From assembly GCA_910585655.1 (NCBI GenBank), contig CAJUFW010000070.1, positions 1-6,936 of the forward strand: a stretch of DNA of 6,936 nucleotides. The letters run 5' to 3'. Source of the stretch: an uncultured Lachnospiraceae bacterium. Its GTDB lineage: Bacteria > Bacillota_A > Clostridia > Lachnospirales > Lachnospiraceae. Of the stretch, positions 4,721 to 6,936 are shown one piece after another (within the stretch, counting starts at the first letter, position 1; the number at the start of each line of letters is the position of its first letter). Both the position numbers and the translations under genes were made by a program. The notes under the pieces were generated by a model. That model saw only the letters and a program-made list of their open reading frames with translations. It had not been told where the DNA came from and made no database searches.

Positions 4721-6541
4721 ATGAGGGCGATTATGGTAATGTATGATTCCCTGAATCGGGCGTATCTGCCGAACTATGGGAATGATTTAACAAAACTGCC
4801 GAATTTTCGGCGGCTGGGAGAACAAACAATAACGTTTGACAATTCCTATGTCGGCAGTCTGCCGTGTATGCCGGCAAGACGGGAGCTGCACACCGGGCGG
4901 CTGAATTTCCTGCACCGGGGCTGGTCGCCGATTGAGCCGTTTGACGATTCGATGCCGGAGCTGTTAAAGCTGAATGGGGTGTATTCGCATCTTTGCTCCG
5001 ATCATCAGCATTATTGGGAAGATGGAGGCGCAACGTATCATACCCGCTATCAGTCCTGGGAGATTGTGAGAGGGCAGGAGGGGGATCCGTGGAAAGGTTC
5101 TTTGGAGGAGAGAGAGCAGAACACCAGCTTTGGAAGGCCGGAAAAAGAGGAAGTACCGTTTTTCCTGAAAAATATCAAACGGCAGGATGCAGTCAATCGC
5201 AGCTATTTCCAGAAAGAGGAAGACTTTCCGCAGGCGCAGACGTTCCGGAATGGGCTGGAATTTATCGAGAAAAATCAGGCGTATGACAACTGGTTTTTAC
5301 AAATCGAGACGTTTGATCCGCATGAACCGTTTTTTTCGCCAGAGGAATATCAGACTCTTTATCGGGAAGAGGGCGAGGAGGCGTTTGGCTATGACTGGCC
5401 TCCGTATGGTATCGCAAAGGAGGAAGAGAAATTTGCCCGCCGGGTACGGAAAAAATATATGGCATTGCTGACGATGTGCGACCATTATTTGGGCAAAGTA
5501 TTGGATCTGATGGATCGCTATGATATGTGGAAGGATACGATGCTGATTGTCAACACGGATCACGGATACCTGTTAGGAGAGCATCTCTGGTGGTCAAAGT
5601 CCGTTATGCCGACGTACAATGAGATTGCCCATACACCACTTTTTATCTGGAATCCACAGGTGGGAATCAAGGGAGAAAGGAGGACTTCTCTGGTACAGAC
5701 GATAGATCTGGCGCCAACGATATTGGATTTCTTTGCGGTTCCGATTCCAAAGGATATGCAGGGAAAAGTATTGACGCCGGTACTAGAGGAGGATCGACCG
5801 GTAAGAGACTATGCCCTTTTTGGCTACTTCGGTTCTCATATCAACGTAACAGACGGACGCTGGCTTTATATGCGCGCTCCGATACGAAACGATAACCAGC
5901 CGGTTTATGAATATACCTTGATGCCGACCGATATGCGTACCCGCAAACCGATTCCGGTTTTGGAAAAGATGGAACTGGCAGATCCGTTTTCCTTTACCAA
6001 GGGTGTACGTACTATGAAGCTTCCGTTTTCTGAAGGACAGGGCGGTTCCCCCTACCGTTTCGGTCATAAATTGTTTGACCTGCAAGCCGATCCGGGTCAG
6101 GAACATCCGCTTGACAATCCGGCAAAGGAAGCGGAGCTGATTCAGGTAATGGCTACACTGATGCAGGAAAACGACGCGCCTGCCGAGCAGTATGAGCGCG
6201 TAGGTATCCCAAAGGACGGCAAGATCAGCATAGAGGAGCTACTAGAGCAGAGAAAGCACGATCACAAAGAACGCTTCCCGGAAGAACTTTGCCGTTTTGG
6301 GGTATGGCAGGAGGAAGCTATCTGGGCTTATAAGACGCTCTCCTGGATACTGCCAAAAGAAAGCGAGAGCTTATACGATAAGCTGGAGGTATTTTTAGAA
6401 GGCAGAGAAAACAACCAGGGTTCGGATCCGGTTCGGGCCGTGACAAAAGCAGAGATTTTCGCATTTGCCAAAACGCTTGTACCAGCCAAGGAATGGGAGA
6501 TAGCTTTGTATACGATGGAGACGATGACCAGACTTTCTTAG
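4721..6541 (+). CDS. Cytoplasmic cysteine-type sulfatase (alkaline phosphatase superfamily)
   Basis: This 606-residue enzyme is predicted to hydrolyse a sulfate ester after a cysteine is converted to formylglycine. The modification motif C-x-P-x-R is C49-M-P-A-R53, followed by H57-T-G-R60. Other expected active-site elements are D9 for metal, the DPHEPF segment with D199 and H201, D280-H281-G for metal, H288, and K293. The C-terminal family signature LFDLQADPGQEH lies at 451-462. There is no signal peptide: the protein begins MRAIMVMYD and runs straight into the first strand, so it acts in the cytoplasm. Two oddities are a Ser (S10) after D9, where many sulfatases have a second Asp, and a helical Glu/Lys-rich tail from about 487 to 606 beyond the usual fold. 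Shine-Dalgarno AGGGGG (4709-4714) is six bases from the ATG. As last gene of the operon it probably desulfates the solute imported by the upstream transporter. The precise substrate and sulfatase subfamily are unknown, and a phosphonate or phosphate diester hydrolase of the same superfamily cannot be fully excluded. Confidence 0.88.
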   Translation: MRAIMVMYDSLNRAYLPNYGNDLTKLPNFRRLGEQTITFDNSYVGSLPCMPARRELHTGRLNFLHRGWSPIEPFDDSMPELLKLNGVYSHLCSDHQHYWEDGGATYHTRYQSWEIVRGQEGDPWKGSLEEREQNTSFGRPEKEEVPFFLKNIKRQDAVNRSYFQKEEDFPQAQTFRNGLEFIEKNQAYDNWFLQIETFDPHEPFFSPEEYQTLYREEGEEAFGYDWPPYGIAKEEEKFARRVRKKYMALLTMCDHYLGKVLDLMDRYDMWKDTMLIVNTDHGYLLGEHLWWSKSVMPTYNEIAHTPLFIWNPQVGIKGERRTSLVQTIDLAPTILDFFAVPIPKDMQGKVLTPVLEEDRPVRDYALFGYFGSHINVTDGRWLYMRAPIRNDNQPVYEYTLMPTDMRTRKPIPVLEKMELADPFSFTKGVRTMKLPFSEGQGGSPYRFGHKLFDLQADPGQEHPLDNPAKEAELIQVMATLMQENDAPAEQYERVGIPKDGKISIEELLEQRKHDHKERFPEELCRFGVWQEEAIWAYKTLSWILPKESESLYDKLEVFLEGRENNQGSDPVRAVTKAEIFAFAKTLVPAKEWEIALYTMETMTRLS

Positions 6542-6573
6542 CTTTGCAGAGAGTATGAATGCTTAGGAAAGCG

Positions 6574-6601
6574 GGAAAGCCGCCTGGTAGGGCGGCTTTC
6601 C
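6574..6601. terminator. Terminator between convergent genes
   Basis: A perfect 11-bp stem (GGAAAGCCGCC at 6574-6584, GGCGGCTTTCC at 6591-6601) with a six-base loop lies 32 bases after the sulfatase stop. On the plus strand the GC core is followed by TTTCCTTTGTT. On the minus strand it is followed by TTTCCCGCTTTCC, so the same element can end the leftward gene stopping at 6611, though less convincingly. It is best read as a bidirectional terminator that mainly serves the sulfatase operon. Confidence 0.8.
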
Positions 6602-6610
6602 TTTGTTGGA

Positions 6611-6936
6611 TTAGACCAATGCCTGAAGCTGTTGGCTGTGTTGCTCTACGACTACTTTGAGCATATCAATGTCGGAACGCATTTCTTTGATCTGTTCCGC
6701 TTCTTCTAAGTAACGTTTTGCAGCCGGAAGATAATTTTCTGCCAGCAGCCGGATTTGAGGACGAAGCTCATTTTCGATGATAAGGTTGGTGCGGTGTTGC
6801 TCCTCCTTTAAAATAAGGATGTCCTTTTTTACGAGATACATATCCTCTTTGAGAAGTTCGACCTCTTCTTTAAGAGAGGAAACCTCTTCTTTAAGAGAGG
6901 AAACCTCTTCTTTAAGAGAGGAAACCTCTTCTTTAA
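6611..6936 (-). CDS. Coiled-coil protein of unknown function, partial (N-terminus off the right edge)
   Basis: The reading frame stays open from the window edge to the TAA at 6611, giving at least 108 residues. The ATG at 6841 is internal: the heptad pattern continues upstream of it and no properly spaced ribosome site precedes it, so the true start lies beyond the window. The visible N-terminal part is a run of identical heptads LKEEVSS with Leu and Val three and four apart, a textbook coiled coil. It continues with less regular heptads (EVELLKED, MYLVKKD, ILILKEE). The C-terminal part, from ENELRPQIRLLAENY to SQQLQALV, is also helical and ends in another likely coiled coil. The protein has no signal peptide or membrane segment in the part seen. 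I recall similar small coiled-coil proteins in clostridia annotated as hypothetical, but I cannot assign a function. It is convergent with the sulfatase operon and probably unrelated to it. Confidence 0.8.
   Translation of the reverse strand, partial: KEEVSSLKEEVSSLKEEVSSLKEEVELLKEDMYLVKKDILILKEEQHRTNLIIENELRPQIRLLAENYLPAAKRYLEEAEQIKEMRSDIDMLKVVVEQHSQQLQALV
6861..6936. repeat. Exact 21-bp tandem repeat encoding coiled-coil heptads
   Basis: Three complete 21-bp units (6861-6881, 6882-6902, 6903-6923) and 13 bases of a fourth (6924-6936) are identical and run off the window. Each unit encodes one heptad LKEEVSS of the leftward gene. Each unit also contains the short self-complementary arms CTCTT and AAGAG, four bases apart. 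Complete identity, including synonymous positions, points to recent expansion by slippage or unequal recombination. Confidence 0.95.

Noticed and set aside
5783..6106. 107-codon open frame on the minus strand inside the sulfatase gene
   Set aside because: It is antisense to the conserved C-terminal half of the sulfatase, and no promoter or domain supports it.
6861..6936. CRISPR-like array
   Set aside because: The units are 21 bp with no spacers and stay in frame with a coding sequence as heptads, so this is a coding tandem repeat.

Overview
The window looks like a piece of a Firmicutes genome. An anaerobic gut clostridium of the Lachnospiraceae type is the best guess, judged from moderate GC content, strong purine-rich Shine-Dalgarno sites, a Gram-positive lipoprotein signal and the kinds of genes present. 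No taxonomic marker gene is present, so this is an inference.

Layout. Positions 1-60 hold two back-to-back hairpins followed by a T run, read as the plus-strand terminator of a gene off the left edge. A LacI/GalR-type regulator runs leftward (96-1169). A 444-base AT-rich divergent control region follows (1170-1613). It has a good promoter in each direction, two near-identical LacI-type operator candidates and two perfect 8-bp inverted repeats. A rightward operon of four closely spaced genes occupies 1614-6541: a lipoprotein solute-binding protein, two CUT1 sugar ABC permeases (MalF-like and MalG-like) and a cysteine-type sulfatase without a signal peptide. A hairpin terminator (6574-6601) closes the operon. 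A leftward gene coming in from the right edge (6611-6936) encodes a coiled-coil protein whose heptads are carried by exact 21-bp DNA repeats.

How the parts fit together. The binding protein captures an oligosaccharide or other polar solute outside the cell and the two permeases import it. Because the sulfatase lacks any export signal, the simplest reading is that a sulfated solute is imported intact and desulfated in the cytoplasm. The LacI-type protein probably represses the operon from an operator just downstream of the start of transcription and is released by a ligand derived from the substrate. No ATPase, formylglycine maturase, glycoside hydrolase or sugar kinase lies in the window, so the system must borrow these from elsewhere. 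The exact substrate cannot be read from the sequence.
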